This document shows, one piece after another, positions 35,760 to 44,570 of a DNA stretch of 64,000 nucleotides. Source of the stretch: Candidatus Saccharimonadota bacterium (GTDB lineage Bacteria > Patescibacteriota > Saccharimonadia > Saccharimonadales > Saccharimonadaceae); NCBI GenBank assembly GCA_017406905.1, contig JAFQXN010000006.1:62001-126000 (forward strand), in the 5' to 3' direction. The position numbers and the translations under genes are program-made. Positions within the stretch are counted from its first letter, which is position 1. Each line of letters begins with the position of its first letter. The notes below the pieces were generated by a model. The model ran no database searches and had not been told where the DNA came from. It saw only the letters and a list, made by a program, of their open reading frames with translations.

Positions 35760-36446
35760 ATGGCAGTTAATGTCGATATGAAAGCTTTGCTCGAAGCTGG
35801 TGCTCATTTTGGACACAAAACGAGCCGGTGGCACCCCAAGATGGCACCATACATTCACAGCAAGCGCCAAGACGCACACATTATTAACTTAGAGAAAACG
35901 GTCGAAGCGCTCGATTCCGCTCTTCCTAAGGTTTCTGAAATTGCCAAAAGTGGCAAGAAGATCCTCTTTGTGGGCACCAAGAAGCAGATGAAAGACATCG
36001 TCAAGGAAGCTGCGGCATCCGTTGATATGCCTTACGTCACAGTGCGTTGGGTTGGTGGTACTCTCACTAACGTTGAAACCATCAATCGCCAAATCAAAAA
36101 GCTCAAAGATTTAGAGCGCCGTATGGCTTCAGGCGAATTGGAAAATCGCTACTCCAAGCTTGAAGTACAGCGCTTCCAAGAAGAAATTGACTTGCTCAAC
36201 GAACGCTACGGTGGCATCAAAGATATGACTGAGCAGCCTGCCGCAATCATCGTGATTGACGCAATCGAAGACAAAAATGCCATCAAAGAAGCAAATGTTC
36301 TACGCATCCCGGTCTTCGCAATCTCTGACACCAACGTAGATCCGACAAATATTGACTACGTTATTCCTTGCAACGATGATTCTATAAAAGCTACAAAATT
36401 AGTTCTCGATTACTTTGTAGAAGCTATTAAAGAAGGTAAAAAATAA
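35760..36446 (+). CDS. rpsB: Small ribosomal subunit protein uS2
   Basis: 228 residues. LLEAGAHFGHKTSRWHPKMAPYIH, ILFVGTKKQ, VRWVGGTLTN and VDPTNIDYVIPCNDDS are diagnostic. AAAGGAA site before ATG. Transcribed with tsf, 13 bases downstream. Confidence 0.98.
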   Translation: MAVNVDMKALLEAGAHFGHKTSRWHPKMAPYIHSKRQDAHIINLEKTVEALDSALPKVSEIAKSGKKILFVGTKKQMKDIVKEAAASVDMPYVTVRWVGGTLTNVETINRQIKKLKDLERRMASGELENRYSKLEVQRFQEEIDLLNERYGGIKDMTEQPAAIIVIDAIEDKNAIKEANVLRIPVFAISDTNVDPTNIDYVIPCNDDSIKATKLVLDYFVEAIKEGKK

Positions 36447-36459
36447 TTTAGGAGGCAAA

Positions 36460-37056
36460 ATGGCAAAAACCGAAGTTACAATCGAACAAATCAAAAAACT
36501 CAAAGAGCTTTCGGGCGCCGGTCTTACTGACGCCAAGAAAGCCCTTGTTGAAGCTGACGGCGATTTCGATAAAGCACTCGAGGCTATGCGCAAAAAAGGC
36601 CTCACTAAGGCAGAAAAGCGCGGCGATCGCGAAACTCGCGAAGGTATCATTGATGCCTACATCCACGACGGTCGTCTTGGCGCTATCGTAGAGGTTAACT
36701 GCGAGACCAGCTTTGTTGCTAAGACCGACGAATTCAAGACTCTCGCTCACCAAATCGCTATGCAAGTTGCATCTATGGCGCCACTTTACGTTAGCGAAGA
36801 CGACATCCCGGCTGAAGTTAAAGAAGCTAAAATCAAAGAGCTCGAATCCAATTTTAAAGGCCCAGAAAACATGAAAGAAAAAATCCTCGAAGGCCAGGTC
36901 AAAAAAGCTTTCGCGGATAAAGTTCTTATGAACCAACCTTACATTTTGGATGATTCTAAAACCGTAGAACAATTCATTAAAGAGGCTATTGCCAAAACCG
37001 GTGAAAACATCACAGTACGTCAATTTAAGCGTATTGAACTTGGTGTGACCGAGTAA
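36460..37056 (+). CDS. tsf: Elongation factor Ts, short form
   Basis: 198 residues. Guanine-nucleotide exchange factor for EF-Tu. KELSGAGLTDAKKALVEADGDFDKALEAMRKKG is the N-terminal UBA-type domain and EVNCETSFVAKTDEF the first core motif. Shorter than E. coli Ts (283): the second subdomain is largely reduced, as in several lineages. Preceded by AGGAGG. Confidence 0.96.
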   Translation: MAKTEVTIEQIKKLKELSGAGLTDAKKALVEADGDFDKALEAMRKKGLTKAEKRGDRETREGIIDAYIHDGRLGAIVEVNCETSFVAKTDEFKTLAHQIAMQVASMAPLYVSEDDIPAEVKEAKIKELESNFKGPENMKEKILEGQVKKAFADKVLMNQPYILDDSKTVEQFIKEAIAKTGENITVRQFKRIELGVTE

Positions 37057-37070
37057 ATCTAATATTCAAA

Positions 37071-37105
37071 TTGGGCACCCTCGCAGTTAGGAGTGCCCAA
37101 TTTTT
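37071..37105 (+). terminator. Intrinsic terminator of rpsB-tsf
   Basis: TTGGGCAC-cctcgcagttagga-GTGCCCAA then TTTTTG. Confidence 0.9.
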
Positions 37106-37130
37106 GTGTAAAGTATAGAGTATTTATTGT

Positions 37131-37817
37131 TTATCGTTTGCGACGACTGCTGGCTTTCTTGTCCTTCTTAGACATCACAAACATCGCACCGCCAATTCCT
37201 ACCAAGAAGAACACGATCAGGCCCGTTACCAGGTAATCAGTTTGAGATATATTTAACTCTTGGAAAAAGCTACCAGTATCTGGCACCGGAATCGCATTAT
37301 ATACATACTCAAGCGTGTATGGTTTGTACAATAAGTTACCACTTCTATCATAAGCAGACACGGCAATTTTATAAGTGCCAGAAGGCAAATCATAATCCGC
37401 AAATGGTAATTCTACCCTTTTTGTCGGCGGCGTTACGGTAATCGGCGACATTGGCGAAACAAGATTTCCGTTCTGATCATAAATCTCTATTACAATCTTT
37501 GCTACGTCACCGGCACTCGTCTCCGTGCCATCGTCAGCGGTATATTCCAAATCAGCGTAGGTTGCGCCAGTATTTTCATCTTCCGTTATCTCCGCGTACA
37601 CCGGATAATAATAGAATACCACCTGATCCTTATCTAGGGCGCCATCCATGCCAATACCTTCAGCAGTCACGATATATTCACCGTAACCATAGTTTGCTAC
37701 ATTTATAATTATATCCTCTTCAATGGCATTTGTCGCAGGTGCAAGAGCGAGTAGTAAACCTGCTACCGACATCATTACTGAGCTAAAATAAGCAATTATC
37801 TTTCTTCTACTTTTCAT
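37131..37817 (-). CDS. Cell-surface protein with PDTG anchor-like end
   Basis: 228 residues. Signal peptide at about 1-31, a beta-sandwich ectodomain of about 150 residues with many Tyr and Asp, then VPDTGSFF, a hydrophobic helix (LVTGLIVFFLVGIGGAMFVM) and a lysine/arginine tail. This is the layout of LPXTG sortase substrates with Pro-Asp-Thr-Gly. Follows a secreted protein gene by 13 bases and is likely co-expressed with it. Confidence 0.75.
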   Translation of the reverse strand: MKSRRKIIAYFSSVMMSVAGLLLALAPATNAIEEDIIINVANYGYGEYIVTAEGIGMDGALDKDQVVFYYYPVYAEITEDENTGATYADLEYTADDGTETSAGDVAKIVIEIYDQNGNLVSPMSPITVTPPTKRVELPFADYDLPSGTYKIAVSAYDRSGNLLYKPYTLEYVYNAIPVPDTGSFFQELNISQTDYLVTGLIVFFLVGIGGAMFVMSKKDKKASSRRKR

Positions 37818-37830
37818 ATCTTATGCCCTC

Positions 37831-38187
37831 CTATTCCTTTACGAAATAAACATTATATGATCCAGTATAATAGTCTGAATAAGTTTCGGCCAACACATCG
37901 GTTGTCACTTCGCCAGCTACATTTGTATATTGCAGCGTCACCTTCACATTCTCAGCGTTCTCGTAGTCTATACCGAACGCGTGCCCAGTCGAAGTGAAAA
38001 TCTCACCGTAATTAATGTTATTGATATTTACATCTGGCACCGCACCGACCACTCTTACTTTTATAACGTCGGTGAGGGCCGTTGTGGCCGAGGCCTCTGG
38101 AACTGGCAAGTATGCCGCAAAAACAGTCATCGCGGCAACCAAGAGTAATCCAGAAAAGCCAAGTATTTTCTTTTGTGTCTTTTTCAT
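37831..38187 (-). CDS. Small secreted protein of unknown function
   Basis: 118 residues. Signal peptide (KKILGFSGLLLVAAMTVFAAYLP in its core region) with likely cleavage after SATT or ASA. The mature part of about 85 residues is predicted beta-rich, with no cysteine. Not recognised. Lies between two surface-protein genes and may form a surface structure with them. Confidence 0.65.
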   Translation of the reverse strand: MKKTQKKILGFSGLLLVAAMTVFAAYLPVPEASATTALTDVIKVRVVGAVPDVNINNINYGEIFTSTGHAFGIDYENAENVKVTLQYTNVAGEVTTDVLAETYSDYYTGSYNVYFVKE

Positions 38188-38259
38188 ACTCTACACTCTT
38201 GTTTATGTTTAATGTTTATTTTGGCTTTGTAAAGACATTCGCTCGCAACGAATACCAAT

Positions 38260-39276
38260 CTAAACTGCAAACCTAGATCGGCGCGCTTTACGCTTCCTAA
38301 CCATAATTATAATCCACACAATAATAATTGTCAATAGGATTATTGTTACAATTATTGCAATTGGTGAAATTAAGAATATAACCTTTTCGATTACCTGCGT
38401 TTCATTCCCGGCCATCACTGTCCATGTCACTTTGTATAGGCCAAAATCAGGAGTATCTGCCCATTCGTCAGTTACTGCTAGCTCTGCCTCTGGAATAATT
38501 GAGACTCTGCCGCTTGTAGATTGCGTTTCATAAGACGGCCCGCCCAAAATCGGCTCTACTTTTAGCACGCCAGAAGCGCTAAAATCTACGTTCCCAGTAT
38601 TTTTTACCTTTGCGCTTGCGCTAAAAACGGTCTTGCCGTTACCACCATCTACAGATTTTTGTTCAATCCTCATATCAGATATTTCTGCAGCAGTTATAGC
38701 CTCACCTTCTGTAGAGCGACCATATACTACGATGCCTGGACTAGCCTCAGTTTTGATGCCATTTGCTGCCACCACGCCATTGAGTGTATGCGCAAACATT
38801 ACCGCATACTGCCCGCCAGCTGGAATGTTATCTGGTGTCGTAATTCTATAATATACATCTAATGAATCTCCAGGAGCTATTGTAAAAGTCGGATTCTTAG
38901 CATAATTGCCGTCTTTATCTTTAAAAGTAATCCAACGAGAAATTTGTGTGAAATTATTTTCACTATTAAAGCCAAGTTTATAAGAATCTTCCTCGCTAGA
39001 ATATACGTATGAATAAGGTGATGCATAAACCTCAATCTTCATATCTGCACTACCCTCATTCTTTACCGTAAAATAGTCTTCATACACCGAATTGGAAGAA
39101 ATTTGAAGAATTTTACTCACTGGCGTCAGACTAATATTCGTACCAGGCGTAGTAGCCTCCTCCGAACTTTCAGACCCCTGCACTTCTTCTGCATAGGCCT
39201 GCGACGTTATCATACCGCCTAAGCCCAATAGCGTGACCAACCCCAAAGACAACATTCTCGCAATACTCTTTTTCAT
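38260..39276 (-). CDS. Membrane-anchored surface protein, DUF916/WxL-interacting-like
   Basis: 338 residues. Signal peptide 1-29, a low-complexity Ser/Glu stretch, then two Ig-like parts. SLTPVSKILQISSNSVYEDYFTVKNEG and DNIPAGGQYAVMFA resemble the DUF916 family of WxL-binding proteins in Gram-positives. C-terminal transmembrane helix (IAIIVTIILLTIIIVWIIIMV) and a basic tail. Read from AGGAGG. No WxL protein is visible nearby. Confidence 0.7.
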   Translation of the reverse strand: MKKSIARMLSLGLVTLLGLGGMITSQAYAEEVQGSESSEEATTPGTNISLTPVSKILQISSNSVYEDYFTVKNEGSADMKIEVYASPYSYVYSSEEDSYKLGFNSENNFTQISRWITFKDKDGNYAKNPTFTIAPGDSLDVYYRITTPDNIPAGGQYAVMFAHTLNGVVAANGIKTEASPGIVVYGRSTEGEAITAAEISDMRIEQKSVDGGNGKTVFSASAKVKNTGNVDFSASGVLKVEPILGGPSYETQSTSGRVSIIPEAELAVTDEWADTPDFGLYKVTWTVMAGNETQVIEKVIFLISPIAIIVTIILLTIIIVWIIIMVRKRKARRSRFAV

Positions 39277-39377
39277 TTACCTCCTTATTTACTCTATTAT
39301 AGCATAACCAATCAATAATAGAAAAAATTCATGTCAAACTTTCAATAAATGCAAAAAATATGGTATAATAACAATAT

Positions 39378-39468
39378 GCGCCTGTGGTGGAATTGGTAGA
39401 CACGCTACCTTGAGGTGGTAGTGGCCACATTTACGGCTGTGCTAGTTCGAGTCTAGTCAGGCGCACCA
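39378..39468 (+). tRNA. tRNA-Leu (anticodon GAG)
   Basis: Class II tRNA of 91 nt with encoded CCA. Acceptor GCGCCTG pairs with CAGGCGC; anticodon stem CTACC/GGTAG holds loop TTGAGGT; a long variable arm follows; T-loop TTCGAGT. Promoter -10 TATAAT is at 39364-39369. Confidence 0.95.
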
Positions 39469-39470
39469 TT
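39448..39470 (+). repeat. Direct repeat, copy 1 (tRNA-Leu 3' end)
   Basis: The last 21 bases of the tRNA plus TT. An identical 23-base copy lies at 39526-39548, as in attachment-site duplications. Confidence 0.8.
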
Positions 39471-39475
39471 GAAAC

Positions 39476-39502
39476 TCAGCACCTCCAACGGGTGTTTTTT
39501 TA
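39476..39502 (+). terminator. Terminator of tRNA-Leu
   Basis: CACCT-ccaac-GGGTG then TTTTTTT; a short stem of five pairs but a long T-run. Confidence 0.55.
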
Positions 39503-39525
39503 GTTGGGACTCGATGCTTCGCAAA

Positions 39526-39548
39526 CGAGTCTAGTCAGGCGCACCATT
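39526..39548 (+). repeat. Direct repeat, copy 2 (tRNA-Leu 3' end remnant)
   Basis: Identical to 39448-39470. Its upstream part forms GACTCG-atgcttcgcaaa-CGAGTC and does not restore a tRNA. A second terminator-like hairpin, AAGACG-attatgg-CGTCTT-ATTTTTT, follows at 39549-39575. Confidence 0.8.
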
Positions 39549-39555
39549 AAGACGA

Positions 39556-41292
39556 TTATGGCGTCTTATTTTTTAGTTCCCGAATCACCGCCCAAGAATT
39601 TACGTCCACAAAGCGGTCAAGCGCCGTCACCAATTTTACATTATTACCAAAAGTCTTTACATTTTTGTTATAATAATACGTCAAATTTGGCTGATATATC
39701 CCAATGGCCGGCACTCCAGTTACCCAATATTCCAAAAATGCTTCGTATTTTTTAGCTCTTAAGGCATCATCTGTTGTATCGCGCGCGCCAAGCAACAAAT
39801 CATCCACTAGCGAGTTCCGATAGTTCGAAAGATTCAAACCAGACGCCGAAGCCTGAGACGAATGGTAATATGGCAATAAGTCTGGATCCGCCCCCAACTC
39901 CACTTCATAAACTAATATGTCATAATTACGCTTAGAAACGATATTATTTATAAACTCCTGACTCTCGTCATACGTAGAAACAATCGCATCTAGACCCAGA
40001 CTCTTCAATTCATCCGCTACAGTATTGGCCACTCCGGGTAAATATCCTGAATCAACCGTAGCTATATTTATATGTATCGTTTCGCCACCAGCGATTTCTG
40101 CAATTTTATTTCTGGCAGCATCTACATCGCGCGCTGGAATTGCTGGATAGCTAGAAAGCGCAATTTGTGATGCGAGTAGCGGATAGTCTAATGGCATAGT
40201 TCCTGGCGCCGCTTGTCGGATTTTCGCGATGTCAATCCCCTGTCTTATCGCCGCTCTTAGCTCTACGTTTCTTACCCATTCGTTTGAAGTATTAAAGAAA
40301 ATGAATGCCCCAGAATTCAAACTGGATTCACGTCTATTGAATTGCGACGAAGTGATCAGATCAGACTCTGCCCCGGACAACTCCGCCGTTGCAGTCACGG
40401 CACCACTATTTATCGCTTCGATCAAATCTTCCGTGTCATTATAGGTATGTATGGCAAAACTGCTCAAAGCAGTCCTTCCCTTGTAATAATACTGATTTGA
40501 CGACAAATAAAAAACCTTTTCGTCATTAGAACTTCCAGTTTGCATAGCATTAAAACTAAAAGCGCCAGAAGTCACGGGAGAATTGGAAAAACTATCCTCG
40601 ATCAAAGTTTTCGGATCAGCGCCTTTTAAAATGTGTTCCGGCAAAACCGGTATATTCAAAGCCGAAATAAAATCTGCGTAAGTCGTTGGCAGATTAAAAA
40701 TTATTTCACCCGCCTCATTTTCTACCACTTCAACGTTTGATAAGTTTGAATCATATATGGAACTCACCGCCGGGTTCTTAATTAATTGCGCCGTAAACAA
40801 CACATCAGCATTCGTGATCGGCTCGCCATCCGACCATTTTAAACCATCACGTAACTTTACTGTCCACACTTTGCCATTTTCACTTGACGAAATAGATTCC
40901 GCCAACCCTATACCAGGATGGCCAGAATAATCATTAGCTGATATTGTCGCGAACATCAATTTACTCAATACTTTCTCACTATCGGTGATGGCAAACAGCG
41001 GGTTCATGGAGTTCACTTCGCCAATAGTAGCCTCCGTATAAGTACCACCAGCGGCGAAATCCCCTTCTGTGTATGAATCTTTAAACCAAAAAGCTTGAGT
41101 TGTTGCCAGCATAATTAATGCTAACACCAATAATCCCCACTCCAAAATCAATAACCTAATATTTGCAATATGGGAAAAACGATCCACCAAGTTCTCTTTG
41201 ATGTGATCTCTACCTCCAGCACTAGCCTTCATGGAAGCCCTGGAAAACTTCTTCGCAAATTTTTGCCCACGCTTTTTGAATGTTTTTCTCAT
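39556..41292 (-). CDS. Peptide/oligopeptide ABC transporter substrate-binding protein (SBP_bac_5)
   Basis: 578 residues. A basic cytoplasmic tail, one transmembrane anchor (about residues 45-66) and a family 5 solute-binding fold: NSMNPLFAITDSEKVLSKLMFATI, WTVKLRDGLKWSDGEPITNADVLFTAQ and VELGADPDLLPYYHSSQ. Probably captures peptides outside the cell. No permease or ATPase genes are near. Follows secG by one base. Confidence 0.9.
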   Translation of the reverse strand: MRKTFKKRGQKFAKKFSRASMKASAGGRDHIKENLVDRFSHIANIRLLILEWGLLVLALIMLATTQAFWFKDSYTEGDFAAGGTYTEATIGEVNSMNPLFAITDSEKVLSKLMFATISANDYSGHPGIGLAESISSSENGKVWTVKLRDGLKWSDGEPITNADVLFTAQLIKNPAVSSIYDSNLSNVEVVENEAGEIIFNLPTTYADFISALNIPVLPEHILKGADPKTLIEDSFSNSPVTSGAFSFNAMQTGSSNDEKVFYLSSNQYYYKGRTALSSFAIHTYNDTEDLIEAINSGAVTATAELSGAESDLITSSQFNRRESSLNSGAFIFFNTSNEWVRNVELRAAIRQGIDIAKIRQAAPGTMPLDYPLLASQIALSSYPAIPARDVDAARNKIAEIAGGETIHINIATVDSGYLPGVANTVADELKSLGLDAIVSTYDESQEFINNIVSKRNYDILVYEVELGADPDLLPYYHSSQASASGLNLSNYRNSLVDDLLLGARDTTDDALRAKKYEAFLEYWVTGVPAIGIYQPNLTYYYNKNVKTFGNNVKLVTALDRFVDVNSWAVIRELKNKTP

Positions 41293-41293
41293 A

Positions 41294-41521
41294 TTATGCC
41301 GGAATTAATAATAAACCCAGAATTGATAACGCAAAAACCACTGAAGAAACTATCGTTGCCACGAACAAAGATTTCTCCAACCCGCGCCTAGTTGTGTAGA
41401 GTTCGCCAGAACTACCAAAGCCTGCTCCGAGTGAGGCTCCACGCTTTTGCAACAAAATCAACAAAATAGCCAAAATCGCCGAGATAAACGTCACTACTTC
41501 TAAAAAACTTCCTATCTGCAT
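41294..41521 (-). CDS. secG: Preprotein translocase subunit SecG
   Basis: 75 residues, two helices. ILLILLQKRGASLGAGFGSSGELYTTRRGLEKSLF is the family signature read in parts. Part of SecYEG. AGGAG before ATG. Confidence 0.92.
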   Translation of the reverse strand: MQIGSFLEVVTFISAILAILLILLQKRGASLGAGFGSSGELYTTRRGLEKSLFVATIVSSVVFALSILGLLLIPA

Positions 41522-41593
41522 GAATGTCTCCTAATAGCCCCATTATACTCTACTCCAGGCCAAAAGTAAAGACAGAAGCCTAGCGCGCCGCAC

Positions 41594-42853
41594 TTACTTA
41601 CCCAACATCTTTTTTCTTTTCAAAAATGAATGATACGTGATTGCGAACCTATGCGATTCCTCGTCAATGCGCGCAATCAATCTTGCCACGTGCGAGCCAC
41701 TCGCTACTGGCACTATCCCCTTTCCGGGTACCACAATCTTTACGCTAGCCGATTTTGTGTGGTCGCCAGATTTATCTCGCCCAATCACAGGTATTTTGTA
41801 CGGCTCCACCAGCGGCAGAATCGCGTTTACCTGCCCAGCCCCCCCATCCAGAATAATCAAATCTGGCAATTCCCACTCTTTGTGTTTTAATCGCCGTTCG
41901 ATCACCTCTCGCATACTTTTTAAATCATCATTTGTAGAAGTCCTCACCCTAAATTTGCGATATTCACTCCGCGCGGAAGCTCCGTTAATAAATACCACCA
42001 TACTTCCTACTGTATTCTCTCCAGACTGATGCGAAATATCATACCCTTCAATTCGCCGTGGCGGCTCGTCCAGCCCTAGCATATCTTGTAGTTGCCGTAA
42101 GGCTTGGTCTGAAGAAATATCTAAAAATTCCCTATCGGAAAACACAATTTTCTTCTTTAATTCGCGAAGCCCGAATAATTGGTCTCGCGCTTCTGCTGCC
42201 AATTCATAATTGCCTTGCTCTGCTTCTTTGTTCATAGCCTTTTCCAAATCGCGCAGCAACTTTTCTTTATCTCCTTCCAGATACCTTATCAATTTTCGCA
42301 AATTGCGTTTGTAATCTTTTACATCCATCTTCCCCACTTCTATCCCGGGCGTCAATCCCAAATCTGTATCTAGATTCTTTTTGCCGCTATAAGGCTTTAC
42401 GTAATATGGAAAAATCCGCCTCAAAATTCTCAGTGCTTTCTCTACGGAAGTCTTGCCATAAAAGGGCCCGATATATGTCGCCTTGTCATCCATCGGAGTT
42501 CGTGTAAACGAAACGTATGGCACTTCGTCATTCATATTTATTCTTACATAAGATACCGTTTTATCATCGCGTAACAAAATATTCCATTTCGGCATATAGC
42601 GTTTTATCATCTCTGACTCTAAAAACAACGCATCCATTTCATTGTCCACTACAATCCAATCAGTATCAGCAATTTCTGCCACCAAAGCTTCCGTTTTTAC
42701 ATCTTTTTTAGACTTCTGAAAATACTGTCTTACCCTATTGCGCAGTACGGCTGCTTTTCCTACATATATTATTTCTCCATCTTTATTTTTATGAAAATAA
42801 ACCCCTGGTGCCAGGGGGAGATTTGCTAATTTTTGTTTCAAAACCTCATTCAT
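41594..42853 (-). CDS. uvrC: Excinuclease ABC subunit C, shortened
   Basis: 419 residues versus about 600 in most bacteria. GIY-YIG domain PGVYFHKNKDGEIIYVGKAA, UVR motif (KAMNKEAEQGNYELAAEARDQL, read in parts), then the RNase H-like half: RIEGYDISHQSG, PDLIILDGGAGQVN and RIDEESHRFAITYH. The helix-hairpin-helix tail and the usual inter-domain segment are missing. Leaderless promoter with a good -35. Confidence 0.94.
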   Translation of the reverse strand: MNEVLKQKLANLPLAPGVYFHKNKDGEIIYVGKAAVLRNRVRQYFQKSKKDVKTEALVAEIADTDWIVVDNEMDALFLESEMIKRYMPKWNILLRDDKTVSYVRINMNDEVPYVSFTRTPMDDKATYIGPFYGKTSVEKALRILRRIFPYYVKPYSGKKNLDTDLGLTPGIEVGKMDVKDYKRNLRKLIRYLEGDKEKLLRDLEKAMNKEAEQGNYELAAEARDQLFGLRELKKKIVFSDREFLDISSDQALRQLQDMLGLDEPPRRIEGYDISHQSGENTVGSMVVFINGASARSEYRKFRVRTSTNDDLKSMREVIERRLKHKEWELPDLIILDGGAGQVNAILPLVEPYKIPVIGRDKSGDHTKSASVKIVVPGKGIVPVASGSHVARLIARIDEESHRFAITYHSFLKRKKMLGK

Positions 42854-42859
42854 ATCTTA

Positions 42860-42888
42860 ATTATATCACACTTAAGCTAAAAAGTCAA
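42860..42888 (-). promoter_or_regulatory. Leaderless-type promoter of uvrC
   Basis: TTGACT, 17 nt, TATAAT preceded by TGTGA; six bases then ATG 42853. The clearest case of a strong promoter with no leader. Confidence 0.85.
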
Positions 42889-42913
42889 GATGTGACCGCC
42901 AGTGCGGCCACAT
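42886..42913 (-). terminator. Intrinsic terminator of the Cys-rich protein gene, overlapping the uvrC promoter
   Basis: Minus strand GATGTGGCCGC-actg-GCGGTCACATC followed by TTGACTTTTT, which also contains the uvrC -35 box. Confidence 0.75.
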
Positions 42914-42939
42914 CACGCCCATAAATCCAGCCAAACCGA

Positions 42940-44478
42940 TTACATATCTTCGTATGATAACTCATACATACTGGAGAAAATCTCCTGAATCAAGCTAGAA
43001 AAATCTACATACTCATTTGGCTCAACTATGTCTAGACTAGATGGGTAGTCAAACGACAAATCTATCGTCATTGAAGGCGCCACATAGCCCGTAGTGCAAG
43101 TATTTACATACGTGTCGCAATCCCATGTTCCGTCTGGATTCTCCACGCACGGATAATCTTCTTCTAGACAGTCAGCTTCCACGTCTTCGCCCACCGTCGT
43201 TTCAATATACAATCTCGTGAAGTTATCGTCCTTGTCTACTTCAGCGTAAATCTCTGGCAAATTCGCCACCATCGCTTTCACATCTGCCGCATCGGCACTC
43301 ACATTATTGCTCCAACCCAAACAAGAATATATATCGCTCACCATATCAGAATTTTGAATTGAATTCACAAAATTTGAAAAATTTTCACTATCAATACTTA
43401 GTTTATAGATAGGGTCCTTTTTGCTCAAGACTGTGACCTCTTCGCTAGAAGATTTGACGAATGGATATTGTGCGTAAAGCTTGGCCGCACTACTGCTGCT
43501 GGTGTTCATATTGCTGACCATATTAGTAATGCAACTTACATTGCTTTCCGTACCCATCCCACCAGATAGAGTATTAAGTTCATCCGTTGAAATCCTTAAC
43601 CATTCCCCGTCAATCGTTTCCACGACGCCCAAAACACCAGCCAGGGACTGCGTCAAACCGTAAGCCTGAGATTCCGTTACGCTGTATTCTTCTGCCGCCA
43701 CTAAGCAATCATCATCTTCACTATCACAATCAATCACTTCAGTAGCTGCTACGCAATTCGTGCTTTCACCTTCTTCGGTGCCAATACAGTTCGTCTCTGC
43801 CGACAATGCGTAAGGTGTCGCCATCAGCGACAAGAGTCCAGAATCTTCTAATGCATCAGTGATGCCATCCACCTTAAAATACAAATCACCATTATCTGCA
43901 TATACCTCATCAAATTCAAATGAAATATCATCTATACCCTGCATAGATAACGTCACTAACGCAGTAGAGGTATTTACCATCGAATTCGTAACCATGCCGG
44001 AATCCAAATCAATCTTCACGCCAGTCAGTAGTGATGAGGGGTCATTCATTGTGATATTTATGCTACCGTCAATCGCTACGTTCTTCGGAGCATTTCCGCT
44101 CATAATTTTATTCATCGCAGCGCTCACCGCATCATTTTTATTTAAATTCATTATTAAGAAAGCCGCCGCTACACCACCACCGATTAACACAATCAGACCG
44201 ATAATAATGCCCACAATCAACCCAGTCTTTTTCTTTGGTTTATCTACAAAAATCGGTGCCTGCTCCATAGTGCGACCGGTAGGATCTAATGATTCTACCA
44301 CCGTGTTAGTCGCTACTGTTTCTGATGCTACCGATGGTGCATTTTCCGTAACCTGCGTAGTGCTTTCCGCAACCGGTACGGTATTTTCCGTAGTCGGCAT
44401 AGCCACGCCACTTGAACCAGCGTTCGCCCCTGTGCTCGGATTTAGGGGATTCGGTGTTTCCCCAGGGTTTTCATTCAT
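42940..44478 (-). CDS. Membrane-anchored protein with disulfide-rich acidic ectodomain, unknown function
   Basis: 512 residues. About 85 N-terminal residues rich in Pro, Thr, Ser and Asn, then a KPKKK stop-transfer and one helix (GLIVGIIIGLIVLIGGGVAAAF). The ectodomain of about 400 residues is very acidic and has cysteines in close pairs: NCIGTEEGESTNC, DCDSEDDDC, DCLEEDYPC, DCDTYVNTC. Such loops could be disulfide-locked and bind calcium. No family recognised. AAGGAG before ATG. Confidence 0.7.
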   Translation of the reverse strand: MNENPGETPNPLNPSTGANAGSSGVAMPTTENTVPVAESTTQVTENAPSVASETVATNTVVESLDPTGRTMEQAPIFVDKPKKKTGLIVGIIIGLIVLIGGGVAAAFLIMNLNKNDAVSAAMNKIMSGNAPKNVAIDGSINITMNDPSSLLTGVKIDLDSGMVTNSMVNTSTALVTLSMQGIDDISFEFDEVYADNGDLYFKVDGITDALEDSGLLSLMATPYALSAETNCIGTEEGESTNCVAATEVIDCDSEDDDCLVAAEEYSVTESQAYGLTQSLAGVLGVVETIDGEWLRISTDELNTLSGGMGTESNVSCITNMVSNMNTSSSSAAKLYAQYPFVKSSSEEVTVLSKKDPIYKLSIDSENFSNFVNSIQNSDMVSDIYSCLGWSNNVSADAADVKAMVANLPEIYAEVDKDDNFTRLYIETTVGEDVEADCLEEDYPCVENPDGTWDCDTYVNTCTTGYVAPSMTIDLSFDYPSSLDIVEPNEYVDFSSLIQEIFSSMYELSYEDM

Positions 44479-44558
44479 AAAAAACTCCTTACATTAATAA
44501 CTCTTAAGCCTATTTTAACATACTATTTCGGTTATGGATAGTTTTTCAAACATCATGT

Positions 44559-44564
44559 TATAAT
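44559..44564 (+). promoter_or_regulatory. Leaderless-type promoter of eno
   Basis: TGT then TATAAT, six bases before ATG 44571. Confidence 0.7.
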
Positions 44565-44570
44565 ATACTT

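Noticed and set aside
36448-37023. Long antisense open frames, for example opposite tsf, GH13 and enolase
   Set aside because: They mirror the codon pattern of well-conserved genes on the other strand and have no ribosome sites or recognisable domains.
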